Positions 63,240 through 64,000 of a DNA stretch of 64,000 nucleotides are shown here, piece by piece. Below the pieces are notes generated by a model. The model ran no database searches, was not told where the DNA came from, and worked only from the letters and a program-made list of their open reading frames with translations. Origin of the DNA: Sorex araneus (Eukaryota; Chordata; Mammalia; Eulipotyphla; Soricidae); assembly GCF_027595985.1 (NCBI RefSeq), contig NC_073311.1, forward strand, positions 26,997,892 to 27,061,891, in the 5' to 3' direction. Numbering within the stretch: the stretch's first letter is position 1; the number at the start of each line of letters is the position of its first letter. Both the position numbers and the translations under genes were made by a program.

Positions 63240-64000
63240 AACTGAAGGGATTTGAGGAGGTGCTCGAACTCAGACCCTGCTGGGTTCAAGCCTTGGGGTG
63301 GTAAAAGAATTGAGCAGGTGTCAGGTGGTTTATGCAGAGCAGGGTCCATTAATGAAAGGAAGTGCACAGGCTAAACTGAGGCAGCGGAGACTTCTAAAGA
63401 GAGAGATGCATCTCACTTTCTTAGGCAATAGTTTTTAACTGGGAAACTTTAGAAGGAAAATTTTGACTTCTATAGATTAATTGGTCCTGGGAGTGGGGTG
63501 AGCATTGACATGTACCCAAGTTTGAGGAAAAAGTAAATTTGTATATAAAATATTCTAAGCCAATCACATAAAAAAGGATAAAAATACACATAGTAATTTA
63601 GATCTGCTATGAAATATTCTGGGCCAATGATATAAAGATAACAAAATATTTTTTGCTATCCTGGGGAGATAGGATTATGGGCAATTTCTAGGAATTTAGG
63701 TGGCAAAGGTACAGAATATATCTCTTGTGGGCCAAATTGATACAGCAGTGGTGCTGAGACCAAGTCTAAGAAGAGTAGGGCAGAATGGAGCGATGGACCT
63801 GTGAGCCTGGACACAGTTGCTTATCTTGGCAAGGAGGGTCTCAGCCTGCCAGGCCTTTGAAATAAGGACAAACTCGGCATGTGTTTAGGAGGCTTTGGTT
63901 GGACCACTTCTCTAAGGGTGTTTGGTGACTCCTCCTGGCAATTCTCGTCTCCCCTGCCAGTGGTCTAATGTGACGGCCTAAGATGTGATGCTGTCATGAC
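63240..64000 (-). mobile_element. LTR-like sequence, runs off the window
   Basis: On the minus strand, two related units with CATTGGCCCAGAATATTTCA and GATTGGCTTAGAATATTTTA look like duplicated CCAAT-bearing U3 units. They are followed by CATTAATGGACCCTGCTCTG and AAACCACCTGACACCTG, an R/U5-like arrangement. Neither end nor a target duplication is identified. No viral frame is visible. Confidence 0.35.

Overview
The window is mammalian nuclear DNA and almost certainly comes from a shrew (Soricidae, Sorex araneus or a close relative). The evidence is dozens of copies of a tRNA-headed SINE of the shrew SOR type (head beginning GGGGCTGGAG, body with CATATGGTCCCC, tail GTGACCCAAAAAGCAAA then poly-A), the 3' ends of a lineage-specific L1, and an RTE-clade LINE. 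The base composition is AT-rich, with one CpG island at about 57.3-57.8 kb.

Two protein-coding genes are supported. TSPAN19 (tetraspanin-19) lies on the minus strand. Eight coding exons between 47,031 and 27,908 all have AG/GT splice sites and matching phases. They join to 747 nt, or 248 codons plus stop, the same length as I recall for the human protein. LRRIQ1 lies on the plus strand; only its 5' end is here: a CpG-island promoter with a probable non-coding first exon near 57.4-57.5 kb and the first coding exon at 62,538-62,679. The two genes are head-to-head, as on human 12q21.31 (SLC6A15, TSPAN19, LRRIQ1, ALX1), so 1-27.9 kb is the intergenic space between TSPAN19 and SLC6A15.

Layout: 1-27.9 kb is intergenic and holds SINEs, L1 3' ends, three LTR pieces, an ancient L2, a truncated U4 snRNA pseudogene and a long GGAA microsatellite. 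27.9-47.1 kb is the TSPAN19 coding body, with many intronic retroelements, some within about 20 bp of exons. 47.1-57.3 kb is repeat-rich: old L1 5' material, a decayed RTE LINE with a second RTE 3' end, and several SINEs; it is probably the 5'-UTR intron of TSPAN19. 57.3-57.8 kb is the shared promoter. 57.8-64 kb is LRRIQ1 intron 1, exon 2 and the start of intron 2, ending in an LTR-like sequence.

The most interesting signal is a retroelement partnership. One SINE group shares the tRNA-like head of the common poly-A SINE but carries a different body. Its last ~60 bp match the 3' end of the RTE LINE in the same window. Copies of this group are bounded by target-site duplications without poly-A and end in short (ACAGTGCT)-like repeats. 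One tRNA-derived head therefore appears to have been coupled to two different LINE machineries (L1 and RTE). A longer element at about 500-1040 carries the same body and tail in order and may be the source of the non-tRNA part.
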